Origin: an uncultured Mollicutes bacterium
GTDB taxonomy: Bacteria > Bacillota_I > Bacilli_A > UBA3375
Direction: 5' to 3'
DNA length: 16,794 bases
Assembly: GCA_947313935.1 (NCBI GenBank)
Contig: CAMZNW010000215.1
Span: 1 to 16,794, forward strand
Under the pieces are notes generated by a model. The model ran no database searches. It was not told the DNA's origin and saw nothing but the letters and a program-made list of their open reading frames with translations. Below are positions 1 through 7,691 of this stretch, piece after piece. Position 1 is the stretch's first letter, and each line of letters begins with the position of its first letter. Made by a program: the position numbers and the translations under genes.

Positions 1-164
1 ATATTTCTTTTGTCTTTAATTACAGAATATAAATTGTATTTAACATTATTTCGTTTATTTACAATACTAGGTATGTTTAAATTACCATTACTCATAAATT
101 GTATATTTTTACTCAATAATTTATCAATAATTTTTTGATAAGATAAAATTTCGAATAATAGACT
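1..164 (-). CDS. Possible partial or decayed open frame, unidentified
   Basis: On the minus strand a frame stays open from the stop at 165-167 to the left edge of the window, about 54 codons. It reads SLLFEILSYQKIIDKLL and, after a methionine at 95-93, MSNGNLNIPSIVNKRNNV and further. Stops are common in DNA this AT-rich, so an open stretch of this length is mildly notable. There is no ribosome-binding site before the methionine or before any alternative start. It could therefore be the 5' end of a gene continuing to the left, a remnant that lost its start, or chance. I do not recognise the protein. The mix of basic and hydrophilic residues would fit a DNA-binding protein or mobile-element remnant, but that is a guess. 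Confidence 0.25.
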
Positions 165-243
165 TTAATTAATTTTCAGTTATGGATGATTAAATGCTTA
201 TAACTTAATCGCCTTTATGGATTAAAAGTGTTGTTATATGTTT

Positions 244-299
244 GATTCATATTATAGTATTTTTAGGTTTACTTAAAGTATATAATATGAATCTTTTTT
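244..299 (+). terminator. Rho-independent terminator for a transcript from the left
   Basis: A perfect 13-bp inverted repeat (244-256 with 281-293) is followed at once by six T (294-299). The loop is long at 24 bases. The orientation implies plus-strand transcription ending here, but the gene it serves is not evident in the window. Confidence 0.6.
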
Positions 300-403
300 A
301 TAAATATTTTACCAAATTAAGATTGAAAATATTCTACTTTATATTTCAATGTACGTTTATTTATAAGTATCATTACTTAATGAAATTTTATGTTAGTAAT
401 ATA

Positions 404-457
404 AAATAAAGTAGATCTATTAGGTAATAAATTTAAAAATAGATCTTTATTTTTTCT
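404..457 (+). terminator. Terminator-like hairpin upstream of the tRNA promoter
   Basis: The arms 413-421 and 438-446 are complementary over 9 bp around AGATCT. A T-rich run follows (447-460). An A/T-rich flank on the other side could let it work in both directions. It would insulate the tRNA promoter that begins at 463. Confidence 0.55.
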
Positions 458-462
458 TTTTA

Positions 463-491
463 TTGACATTATTGGTAATTAATGATATAAT
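463..491 (+). promoter_or_regulatory. Consensus sigma-A-type promoter of the tRNA genes
   Basis: The -35 TTGACA (463-468) and -10 TATAAT (486-491) both match consensus and are separated by exactly 17 bp. A TG at 483-484 makes it an extended -10. The expected start is near 498, about 14 bases before tRNA-fMet. This is the strongest promoter visible in the window, as expected for stable RNA. Confidence 0.9.
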
Positions 492-511
492 AATATTGTT
501 GTAAATTATAT

Positions 512-588
<77 letters not shown>

Positions 589-602
589 ATTAAATATTAA
601 CT

Positions 603-685
603 GGTGGGGTAGCGAAGTGGTTAAACGCGGCGGACTGTAAATCCGTTCCTTTGGTTCGGGGGTTCAAATCCCTCCCCCACCACCA
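603..685 (+). tRNA. tRNA-Tyr (GTA)
   Basis: This is an 83-base class II tRNA with a long variable arm, as bacterial tRNA-Tyr has. The acceptor stem pairs 603-609 with 675-681 without mismatch. The anticodon GTA is at 637-639, the T stem is 658-662 with 670-674, and CCA is encoded at 683-685. It shares the promoter of the preceding tRNA-fMet and is followed immediately by a terminator. Confidence 0.95.
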
Positions 686-687
686 TT

Positions 688-727
688 AAAAACATCAGAT
701 ATGTTAATTATATATCTGATGTTTTTT
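688..727 (+). terminator. Rho-independent terminator of the tRNA operon
   Basis: A perfect 12-bp stem (691-702 with 712-723), a 9-base loop and a run of six T (722-727) start three bases after the CCA of tRNA-Tyr. The A run before the stem could pair with the T run and lengthen it. Confidence 0.9.
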
Positions 728-789
728 GTATAAATACTGCATAAATAAAATTTGATATTTTATTAAATTTTATTATAATAAGGAGAAAA

Positions 790-2940
790 ATGGAAAATTA
801 TATTTTATCTAAAAATTTAAAAATAAAAAATACAATTAATAAATATGAAGATAATTTTGTAATTAGTAAAAAGACATTTAAAGAATATGAATTTGTACAA
901 ATAATGAAAAATAGTGATAAAATAAAATATCGAAATAACATATATATTAATAAAAATAATAATTTTTATTATGAATATGGATGGTCGACATTAGTTGGAG
1001 AACAAATTGCACATTTTAATATAGAAGATAAATTAAATATTTTTGATAAAAAATATAATGAACTGGATGGTCAATATGTACATATAACTATAATTGACGA
1101 TGTTTTAAAGGTAACAAAAGATTTAACTTCATTGTCAACAACATTATATTATCATGATGGAGAACATCTTTTAATTTCTAATGATATGGCAATAATGATT
1201 AGTATATTAGAAGAAAATAACATAAAAATAACAGAAAATAAAAAAACTTTAGTGGCACGTTTTAATAATTCATATTCAACTTTTGGAACAATTTATAATG
1301 AAATTAAATATATCGAATCTGGTGAACAATTTATTTATAAAGAAAATATTATTACAACTAAATTAATAAATAAAATAAAAGATGATTATTTAGAAAAATT
1401 ATATAAAAAAGATCGAGTATATTTTTGGGATTATGTCACTAAACGTTATTTGAATAGTTTAGATGCTCAGTTAAAAATGTATAATGGTAATGAAATTATT
1501 TGTGATTTAACTGGAGGGAAAGATTCTCGTTTTATTTTAAGTATCTATATGAAGTTAATTGGAAAAGAAAATATTGTAATTAACACAGGTGGAGAAAAAC
1601 ATAATAGTGATAAAATAATATCTAATGAAATAGTAAATTATTATGATTTAAAAACAATTCAACAAAAAAAAAATTCTTCGTTAAAAATTAAAAATATTAT
1701 TGGAGTTGAAGAATTTGAAGGGATTTTAAAATCTTGGTCAAGTAGTCATTTTCAAAGAGTAAAATACATTGGATTACCAAAAAATAAATATAAAAACCCT
1801 TTAAACATAAGAGCTAAAAAAGAAATAAAAGTTAGTGGGGCATCTGGAAATATTATCCGTTGTAATTTAAAAGCTAAAGTATTTAATAAAATACAAATAA
1901 ATAAAGATGTATTACCAATGATAAAAAAAGAAGTAGTTGAAAATTATTATAATGATTTAGAATTAGTTTATGAAAAATTAGGTGAAATTGTCGATAAGCA
2001 ATTAATTAATTTTTATTATAATTTGTTATACAATAAACATAATAGTTCTTTTTATGAAGTCTTACGTATTGATTGTATTACTTTTAATCCATTGGCAATG
2101 GATTTGCTTTGTAGAGTTAATTGTATTATTGCTTTAGAAGGTGAGAATGAAGATGCACTTTATTTTGAAATAATGAGTAGAATTAACCAGGATATGATAT
2201 ATTTATTTGGACATGAACAAATAAAAATGTTATCAAATAAAATTGAAGAATTTAATATCCAGTCATATGATGGATTTTTAGTTAAAGTAGCAAGTAAACA
2301 AAATTATTATTTTATAAAAGAAAATTTAAAATTAATTATTAATGATGCATTAGAAAATGTTGATTTTGATAAATCACCATATAACAAAGATAAAATAAAC
2401 TTATTGCTTGAAGATTATAGTTTAAATAAATATAATAAAACGATTGAAGTTATATACTATTTATTAATTCATAATGATAATTTAAAAAATATAAATTTTA
2501 AAGAAATAGTATTAGATGAAGTTGTTGAAGTTGAAAGCAAAGACAATATTTATACAAATATAAGTTATGAACACAATAAATTTGCATATGGTGTAAATAA
2601 TGTTTATCAAATTGGAGATTATATTTATGGTGTAGCCACTACTACTAAAAATATTATAGTTAGTATATGTAGATTTGGTGGAAAAAAAATAATTTGTCAG
2701 CAAAAAGTTATTGCTCATAGTAAAGTGTTATATTGGTGTCAAGTAACTGAGGTTGGAGATTATATATTTAAAATTACTGAAAATAAAAAAATAATTTATC
2801 AGCAAAAGGATCTTCGTGTAGTTGAAAAATATAAAATAGAATGTTCAACAAAAACAGAAGTTGAAAAATTAGAGAAGGTAAAAACTACTAAGTTATCAAA
2901 AATAAAAAATTTTATAAATAATAAATTAAAAAATAATTAA
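790..2940 (+). CDS. Asparagine-synthetase-like protein without glutaminase cysteine
   Basis: The protein has 716 residues. Residues about 60-190 resemble the N-terminal amidotransferase fold of asparagine synthetases (LDGQYVHITIIDD near 92-104, then KVTKDLTSLSTTLYY). However, the protein starts MENYI, so the catalytic Cys2 of a glutaminase is absent. Residues 239-247 (DLTGGKDSR) form the PP-loop ATP-binding motif. The later acidic loop SGxGxDE of true synthetases reads SGASGNIIR (349-357). Related proteins are found in surface-polysaccharide and peptide-modification clusters. Residues about 590-675 look like a small beta-sandwich domain resembling the three-Y type (YWCQVTEVGDYIF, 648-660). 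The last 25 residues are lysine-rich. The likely role is ATP-dependent amide-bond formation on an unknown substrate, but loss of activity is possible. The start follows AAGGAG with 4 bases. The next gene begins within 20 bases, so the two probably form one operon. Confidence 0.75.
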   Translation: MENYILSKNLKIKNTINKYEDNFVISKKTFKEYEFVQIMKNSDKIKYRNNIYINKNNNFYYEYGWSTLVGEQIAHFNIEDKLNIFDKKYNELDGQYVHITIIDDVLKVTKDLTSLSTTLYYHDGEHLLISNDMAIMISILEENNIKITENKKTLVARFNNSYSTFGTIYNEIKYIESGEQFIYKENIITTKLINKIKDDYLEKLYKKDRVYFWDYVTKRYLNSLDAQLKMYNGNEIICDLTGGKDSRFILSIYMKLIGKENIVINTGGEKHNSDKIISNEIVNYYDLKTIQQKKNSSLKIKNIIGVEEFEGILKSWSSSHFQRVKYIGLPKNKYKNPLNIRAKKEIKVSGASGNIIRCNLKAKVFNKIQINKDVLPMIKKEVVENYYNDLELVYEKLGEIVDKQLINFYYNLLYNKHNSSFYEVLRIDCITFNPLAMDLLCRVNCIIALEGENEDALYFEIMSRINQDMIYLFGHEQIKMLSNKIEEFNIQSYDGFLVKVASKQNYYFIKENLKLIINDALENVDFDKSPYNKDKINLLLEDYSLNKYNKTIEVIYYLLIHNDNLKNINFKEIVLDEVVEVESKDNIYTNISYEHNKFAYGVNNVYQIGDYIYGVATTTKNIIVSICRFGGKKIICQQKVIAHSKVLYWCQVTEVGDYIFKITENKKIIYQQKDLRVVEKYKIECSTKTEVEKLEKVKTTKLSKIKNFINNKLKNN

Positions 2941-2955
2941 AGTATGGAGGTAATG

Positions 2956-3480
2956 GTGTCAAGTATTTTATTTATAATGATAAGTTTAATAATAAATGTT
3001 GTAATTGCTATTTTAGGAATAGTACCAAGTTTTTTTTTAACAGTGATAAACGTCCAAGTATTAGGAGTTTTTAATGGGTTTTTAATTTCATTATTAGGAG
3101 AATCGTTAGGGGCTATAATATCATTTTATATTTATCGAAAAGGATTTAAACAAGTTCCTAATTCTTTATTAAATAAATATCCAAAAATAAAATTATATAC
3201 AACAGCTCCTGACAAACAAATGTGGTTATTAATCATTGGTTTGAGGATATTTCCTTATATGCCATCGGGTTTAGTTACATATGTTGGTGCAATGAGTAGA
3301 ATAAGTATTATAAATTTCACTATTTTTTCCACAATAGGAAAAATACCAGCAATGATAATTGAGGTATTTGGTTCTATTTTAGCAATTTATGGTTTAAATA
3401 CATGGGGAATAAATATTATATTTGTAGCAATAGGATTATTTTTAATTTATAAAACAACAACTAAATTAAAAAAAAAATAA
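2956..3480 (+). CDS. VTT/DedA-like (TVP38/TMEM64) membrane protein
   Basis: This is a small integral membrane protein of about 174 residues with the layout of the VTT (SNARE-associated Golgi) family. It has hydrophobic N-terminal segments, a glycine-containing re-entrant stretch (GFLISLLGESLGAIISFYIY), then RIFPYMPSGLVTYVGAMSR and a second hydrophobic hairpin. Family members act as lipid scramblases or flippases, for example for undecaprenyl phosphate or phospholipids. That role is inferred, not shown here. The first in-frame ATG (2944) overlaps the ribosome-binding site GGAGG (2946-2950) and has no site of its own, so I place the start at GTG 2956; ATG 2953 is the alternative. The gene lies directly behind the asparagine-synthetase-like gene, which may mean a shared envelope role. 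Confidence 0.75.
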   Translation: MSSILFIMISLIINVVIAILGIVPSFFLTVINVQVLGVFNGFLISLLGESLGAIISFYIYRKGFKQVPNSLLNKYPKIKLYTTAPDKQMWLLIIGLRIFPYMPSGLVTYVGAMSRISIINFTIFSTIGKIPAMIIEVFGSILAIYGLNTWGINIIFVAIGLFLIYKTTTKLKKK

Positions 3481-3506
3481 TTGTTTAAATTTAAGTTGCC
3501 AAAATA

Positions 3507-3515
3507 TGTTATAAT
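3507..3515 (+). promoter_or_regulatory. Extended -10 promoter of infC
   Basis: TGTTATAAT places a TG one base before a perfect TATAAT (3510-3515). No good -35 is present at the usual spacing. The start is expected near 3522, which leaves a short leader with the AGGGG ribosome-binding site at 3536-3540. The same nonamer precedes two other genes in this window. Confidence 0.65.
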
Positions 3516-3544
3516 GTAATTGAGTTTAGAAAAAAAGGGGTTTA

Positions 3545-4081
3545 ATGAGACAAAAGAAAGTAAATACTAGAAATAAAAATAAAACATTGATCAATGAAGA
3601 AATTAGAAGTCGTGAAGTACGTTTAATTAATGCTCAAGGAGAACAAGAAGGAGTCGTTGCGACTAGTGAAGCTTTAAATCAAGCATATGATTTAGATTTA
3701 GATTTAGTAATGATTTCAAATGGAGATATTCCAGTTGCAAAAATAATTGATTTTGGAAAATTTCGTTTTGAACAACAAAAGAAATTAAAAGAAAATAAAG
3801 CAAATCAAAAAAATGCAACTTTAAAAGAAGTTCGAGTTTCTCCAACAATTGATACACATGATTTTGATGTTAAAATGAAACAAGCACGTAAATTTTTAGC
3901 TAATGGAGATAAAGTTCAATTTGCATTGCGTTTTCGTGGACGAATGATAACACATGCGGAAATTGGTCGAGAAGTATTGAATCGTGTAATGGAAGAGTTA
4001 AAAAATGAGGTTGTAGTAGATCAATATCCAAAAATGAATGGACGTAGAATGTTTTTAGTTGTTTCACCAATTAAAAAATAA
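3545..4081 (+). CDS. infC: Translation initiation factor IF-3
   Basis: IF-3 binds the 30S subunit, prevents premature joining of 50S and checks initiator tRNA and start codon. The 178 residues match the family length. The N-terminal domain is seen at about 15-80 (INEEIRSREVRLINAQGEQ, then AKIIDFGKFRFEQQKK). The C-terminal domain follows at about 90-176 (KEVRVSPTIDTHDFDVKMKQA, KVQFALRFRGRM, VVDQYPKMNGRRMFLVVSP). The start ATG lies 4 bases after AGGGG. In most Bacillota infC leads into rpmI and rplT. Here it has its own promoter and ends in a terminator, with trmFO next, so it appears monocistronic. I do not see the autoregulatory AUU/AUC start known from enterobacteria. Confidence 0.97.
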   Translation: MRQKKVNTRNKNKTLINEEIRSREVRLINAQGEQEGVVATSEALNQAYDLDLDLVMISNGDIPVAKIIDFGKFRFEQQKKLKENKANQKNATLKEVRVSPTIDTHDFDVKMKQARKFLANGDKVQFALRFRGRMITHAEIGREVLNRVMEELKNEVVVDQYPKMNGRRMFLVVSPIKK

Positions 4082-4083
4082 TA

Positions 4084-4109
4084 AAGTTATACTTAGTATA
4101 GCTTTTTTT
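4084..4109 (+). terminator. Rho-independent terminator after infC
   Basis: A short hairpin pairs 4084-4092 with 4096-4104 (one G-T wobble) over a 3-base loop, followed by a T run to 4109. It begins two bases after the infC stop. Since trmFO starts only 25 bases further on and has no obvious promoter of its own, some read-through into trmFO is likely. Confidence 0.75.
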
Positions 4110-4134
4110 CTTAATATGTAAAATTGGAGGTAAA

Positions 4135-5436
4135 ATGGATAAAGTAAATATAATAGGGGCAGGACTTGCTGGCTGTGAAGCTGCTTGGTATTTAGCAAAT
4201 AAAGGAATAAAAGTTACATTGTTTGAACAACGACCAATAAAAAGTACTGATGCACATAAAACTAATAATTTTGCAGAATTAGTTTGTTCAAATTCATTAA
4301 GAAGTAATGAACTAAAAGTAGCACCTGGATTGTTAAAAAGAGAAATGGCATTATTTAATTCATTAATTGTCGAAGTAGCTATGAAAAATCAAGTCCCAGC
4401 AGGAAGTGCTTTAGCCGTTGATCGTGATGTTTTTTCAAGTGATATTACTGAAATGATTAAAGCACATAAAAATATTGAAATAATTTATGGGGAAGTAGTA
4501 ACATTAGATGTTGATACTCCAACGATAATTGCAACAGGTCCTCTAACAAGTGATGATTTTAGTAAAGAAATAACAAGATTTTTAGGAGAAGAATCTTTTT
4601 ATTTTTTTGATGCAGCAGCACCAATTATAGAAAAAGATTCAATAGATCTAAATAAAGTATATTTAAAGTCACGTTATGATAAAGGTGAAGCGGCATATTT
4701 AAATTGTCCGATGAATAAACAAGAATTCCAAAAATTTTATAATGCATTAATTGAAGCAAAATGTGTAGAAATAAAAGATTATGAAATGAAGGTTTTTGAA
4801 GGGTGTATGCCTTTTGAGGTGATGGCTAAACGAGGAGAACAAACTTTATTATTTGGACCTATGAAACCTGTCGGATTAAGAGATCCTAATGGAAATACAC
4901 CATATGCAGTAGTACAATTACGTCAAGATAACGCTAGTGCTAGTTTATATAATATTGTTGGTTTTCAAACTCATTTAAAATGGGGAGAACAAAAAAGAAT
5001 TATTCAGATGATTCCAGGTCTTGAAAATGCTGAAATAGCACGTTATGGAGTAATACATCGGAATAGTTATATTAATTCTCCAAGAATTTTAAAGGATACA
5101 TATCAAAGTAAAATTAATTCCCAAATATTTTTTTCATGTCAATTAACAGGTGTTGAAGGTTATGTAGAATCAGCAGCAAGTGGGATTCATGCAGCTTATA
5201 ATATGTATCGATTACTAAATAAACAGGAGTTAATTTCTTTTCCATTAGAAACGGCAATGGGTGCTTTAGCACATTATATTTCAAATGCTAATGGAGATGA
5301 TTTTCAACCAATGAATATAAATTTTGGTATTATAAAAGATTTACCTCAAAAAGTTAAGAAAAAAGAGCGAAAACAAGCTTATGGAGATTTAGGAATCAAG
5401 ACAATGAAGGAATTTATTAATGAAAATGGACAATAA
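4135..5436 (+). CDS. trmFO: Folate-dependent tRNA (m5U54) methyltransferase TrmFO
   Basis: TrmFO makes ribothymidine at position 54 of the T loop of tRNA, using methylenetetrahydrofolate and FADH2. It is typical of Bacillota. The 433 residues open with the FAD-binding dinucleotide motif NIIGAGLAGCEAAW (5-18). The two functional cysteines of the family are present: Cys51 in ELVCSNSLRS and Cys224 in FEGCMPFEVMAKRG. They align with the B. subtilis pair C53/C226 as I recall it. The C-terminal AASGIHAAYN and GALAHYISN segments are also typical. The start is fixed by GGAGG with 4 bases spacing. The 3' end overlaps xerC by 17 bases. The trmFO-codV order is conserved in Bacilli, where topA normally precedes it; here infC does. 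Confidence 0.97.
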   Translation: MDKVNIIGAGLAGCEAAWYLANKGIKVTLFEQRPIKSTDAHKTNNFAELVCSNSLRSNELKVAPGLLKREMALFNSLIVEVAMKNQVPAGSALAVDRDVFSSDITEMIKAHKNIEIIYGEVVTLDVDTPTIIATGPLTSDDFSKEITRFLGEESFYFFDAAAPIIEKDSIDLNKVYLKSRYDKGEAAYLNCPMNKQEFQKFYNALIEAKCVEIKDYEMKVFEGCMPFEVMAKRGEQTLLFGPMKPVGLRDPNGNTPYAVVQLRQDNASASLYNIVGFQTHLKWGEQKRIIQMIPGLENAEIARYGVIHRNSYINSPRILKDTYQSKINSQIFFSCQLTGVEGYVESAASGIHAAYNMYRLLNKQELISFPLETAMGALAHYISNANGDDFQPMNINFGIIKDLPQKVKKKERKQAYGDLGIKTMKEFINENGQ

Positions 5437-6313
5437 AGAAATTATTCTAAATTTTTTAGAATATTTAAAAATTCAAAAAAATTATGCTAAAGCGACATTA
5501 AATAGTTATGAACAGGAGTTAAGTTTATTTTTATTGTATTTAGATGATATAAATGAAAGTATTATTGATATTGATTATTTAGGAATAAAGTGTTATGTAG
5601 CAGGATTATATAATATAGGTTATCAAACAACTACAATACGACATCATATTTCAGTTTTAAAGAGTTTATTTAAGTATCTTGAGTATAGTAATATTCACAA
5701 AGGAAATCCATGTGAGTTAATTGTATATCCTAAAAAAAAAGAACGTTTACCTAATTTTTTATATCAATCAGAAATAAAAAAATTATTTAGAAGTATTAAT
5801 CAAAATAAATTATATGGGAAACGTAATTATGCAATATTAATAACTTTATATGCAACGGGGATGCGCGTAAGTGAATTAGTACAATTAAAAGTAGATGATA
5901 TTAAGCGAAATAAAAATAAAATTCTAATTCTTGGAAAAGGAAATAAAAAACGAGAAGTATTAATAAATAATCCTGCTATTGAAGCTAATTTAAAATATAT
6001 TACTTTAGAGCGTAATAAATTATTAAAGGATAAAAAAAGTGAGTATTTATATATTAATAATAAGTCACAAAAATTAACAACACGAGGAATAAGTATTATT
6101 TTAAATAAAATAAGTAAAAATACTCAACTTGATATGCATATTACGCCTCATATGTTACGTCATAGTTATGCAACACATATGTTAGATAATGGAATGGATA
6201 TAAAAGTTGTTCAAGAATTGTTAGGACATGAAAATGTAGCAACAACACAAATTTATGCTCATGTAACAAAACAACATTTAAAAAATGTATATGATGCAAT
6301 AAAATTACGTTAG
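5420..6313 (+). CDS. xerC: Tyrosine recombinase XerC/CodV-like
   Basis: This is a tyrosine recombinase of 297 residues, the normal length for XerC/XerD proteins that resolve chromosome dimers at dif. The N-terminal SAM-like DNA-binding domain covers about 5-95. The catalytic domain has the full set of active residues: Arg149 (ATGMRVSEL), Lys173 (LGKGNKKREV), His244 and Arg247 (HMLRHSYATHML), His270 (LLGHENVATT) and Tyr279 (QIYAHV). The position directly behind trmFO, with a 17-base overlap, matches codV of Bacillus. This supports a chromosomal Xer protein rather than a phage integrase. The start ATG at 5420 follows AAGGA by 8 bases; an in-frame ATG at 5426 is less well placed. Whether it is the XerC or the XerD partner cannot be told from one protein. 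Confidence 0.92.
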   Translation: MKMDNKEIILNFLEYLKIQKNYAKATLNSYEQELSLFLLYLDDINESIIDIDYLGIKCYVAGLYNIGYQTTTIRHHISVLKSLFKYLEYSNIHKGNPCELIVYPKKKERLPNFLYQSEIKKLFRSINQNKLYGKRNYAILITLYATGMRVSELVQLKVDDIKRNKNKILILGKGNKKREVLINNPAIEANLKYITLERNKLLKDKKSEYLYINNKSQKLTTRGISIILNKISKNTQLDMHITPHMLRHSYATHMLDNGMDIKVVQELLGHENVATTQIYAHVTKQHLKNVYDAIKLR

Positions 6314-6331
6314 TAAATGGAGAGAATATTA

Positions 6332-6883
6332 ATGAGTACTATAATAATAGTAGAAGGTAAGTCAGATACAAATCGATTAAGAGAGATATATCCTAATATC
6401 CAAACTTTTGAAACCTCTGGATTAGGAATTGATGAAAAAAAAATTAGACAAATAAAAATGTTGTCAAAGGAACATAAAATGATTGTTTTTACAGATCCAG
6501 ATGGACCGGGAGAAATAATCAGAAAAATAATTAATGAACAAGTTGGAGGTTTATATCAAGCATATTTACCTAATGATAAGGCATTAAGTAAAAATAAGAA
6601 AAAAATTGGAATTGAACATGGTTTAACTGAAGATATTAAAATAGCATTGGACAATTTGTATGAGTTAAGCGATGTTGATGAAGTATATGAAATTAGTGAT
6701 TTAATGGATATAGGAATTTATTATGATAAAGCAAAACGTGTTGCATTTTGTGATGATTTACATATTGCATATGGTAATAATAAAAAAGTATTAAAACAAT
6801 TAAATAGTTTTAATATATCAATTGAAAAAATAAATGAAACATTAAGGAGAATTCATGGCACAAGCGAATATCCAAACAATTAA
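6332..6883 (+). CDS. rnmV: Ribonuclease M5 (5S rRNA maturation)
   Basis: RNase M5 cuts 5S rRNA precursor on both sides of its double-stranded region and is characteristic of low-GC Gram-positives. The protein is a Toprim-domain nuclease. The acidic residues are visible as Glu8 (IIVEGKSDTNRL) and the Asp pair 55/57 (FTDPDGPGEIIRK). The length of 183 residues is normal. An upstream in-frame ATG at 6317 overlaps the GGAGAG ribosome-binding site (6319-6324) and would add MERIL. The ATG at 6332 lies 7 bases after that site and gives the usual family N-terminus, so I chose it. The gene follows xerC closely and overlaps rsmA by 29 bases. The rnmV-rsmA pair is conserved in Bacilli. Confidence 0.94.
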   Translation: MSTIIIVEGKSDTNRLREIYPNIQTFETSGLGIDEKKIRQIKMLSKEHKMIVFTDPDGPGEIIRKIINEQVGGLYQAYLPNDKALSKNKKKIGIEHGLTEDIKIALDNLYELSDVDEVYEISDLMDIGIYYDKAKRVAFCDDLHIAYGNNKKVLKQLNSFNISIEKINETLRRIHGTSEYPNN

Positions 6884-7691
6884 GGATAGTCAATTAGTTT
6901 TAAAGAAAAGTTTAGGCCAAAATTTTTTAACAGATCAAAATATTGTAAAAAAAATTGTTAAAACAGCTAATGTTAATAAGAATACGTCGATAATTGAAAT
7001 TGGACCAGGACTTGGAGCATTAACTGAAGAATTATTAAAAAAAGCAAATAATGTTTTGGCAGTTGAATTAGATCAACGATTGATTCCAATTTTGGAAGAG
7101 TTATTTATTAATGAAAATTTTAAAGTTATCCATGAAGATTTTTTAAAAGTTGATGAAAAACAATTAAAAGATTATTGTACAAAAGATAGTATAAAAGTAG
7201 TTGCAAATTTACCATATTATATTACTACTTCAATTATTACAAAAATATTATTAGAGTTTTCTTTTATTGATGAATTATATATTATGGTGCAAAAAGAAGT
7301 GGCAGAAAGAATTAGTGCAAAAGCAAAAACTAAAAAATACAATTCTTTATCAGTATTTTGTCAAACTATAAGTGATGTTAATTATGAATTTACAGTAAAA
7401 AAAACAGTTTTTAATCCAGTCCCTAAAATAGATTCAGCAATTATTAGTTTTAAGAGAAAAGATATTACAGTTAATATATATGAATTTGAAAAATTTGTCC
7501 AAAAATGTTTCATGCAAAAAAGAAAAACTTGGATTAATAATATTAATGTAGCTTATAAAATAGAAAAACAATTATTAATTGAATTTTTAAATAAGTTAGG
7601 TTATAAACCAACATTACGTTCTGAAGAAATTGAAGTTCTTGAATTTCAAGAGATGTATGAAGAATTTAAATTAAATTTTAACGTTATATAA
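6855..7691 (+). CDS. rsmA: 16S rRNA (adenine1518/1519-N6) dimethyltransferase
   Basis: RsmA (KsgA) uses S-adenosylmethionine to dimethylate two adjacent adenines in the 3'-terminal helix of 16S rRNA late in 30S assembly. The 278-residue protein shows KKSLGQNFLTDQNI (17-30), the SAM-binding motif EIGPGLGALT (48-57), the acidic VELD (70-73), the catalytic NLPYYIT (118-124) and the conserved VQKEVAERI. It starts 4 bases after AAGGAGA, inside the end of rnmV (29-base overlap), so translation is probably coupled. About 57 bases separate it from sodA, with no terminator. Confidence 0.96.
   Translation: MAQANIQTIKDSQLVLKKSLGQNFLTDQNIVKKIVKTANVNKNTSIIEIGPGLGALTEELLKKANNVLAVELDQRLIPILEELFINENFKVIHEDFLKVDEKQLKDYCTKDSIKVVANLPYYITTSIITKILLEFSFIDELYIMVQKEVAERISAKAKTKKYNSLSVFCQTISDVNYEFTVKKTVFNPVPKIDSAIISFKRKDITVNIYEFEKFVQKCFMQKRKTWINNINVAYKIEKQLLIEFLNKLGYKPTLRSEEIEVLEFQEMYEEFKLNFNVI

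Larger units (their letters stand above)
165..462. other. Gene-free stretch with several inverted repeats
   Basis: I see no plausible coding region here. The stretch holds two terminator-like hairpins (listed separately). Between them are two weaker ones: 322-332 pairs with 341-350 with one bulge, and 372-377 pairs with 395-400. In addition 333-342 is perfectly complementary to 406-415 over 10 bp, which would overlap the 5' arm of the second terminator. I found no clear promoter between 300 and 400, so whether this is transcribed as one structured RNA is unknown. Confidence 0.5.

Noticed and set aside
752..779. TTGATA with 16 bp to TATAAT as promoter of the asparagine-synthetase-like gene
   Set aside because: The start would fall near 786, inside or after the AAGGAG ribosome-binding site (780-785), so the message would lose it. 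The true promoter of this gene remains unclear.
2512..2718. Minus-strand open frames inside the asparagine-synthetase-like gene and similar short ones in infC, mnmG and yqaJ
   Set aside because: Low-complexity shadows (rich in N, I, F, L) of well-supported genes on the plus strand, without start signals.
5420..6313. XerC-like gene as an integrase marking a mobile element
   Set aside because: Its place directly after trmFO with a 17-base overlap matches chromosomal codV of Bacilli, its length is that of Xer proteins, and no attachment-site duplication was found.
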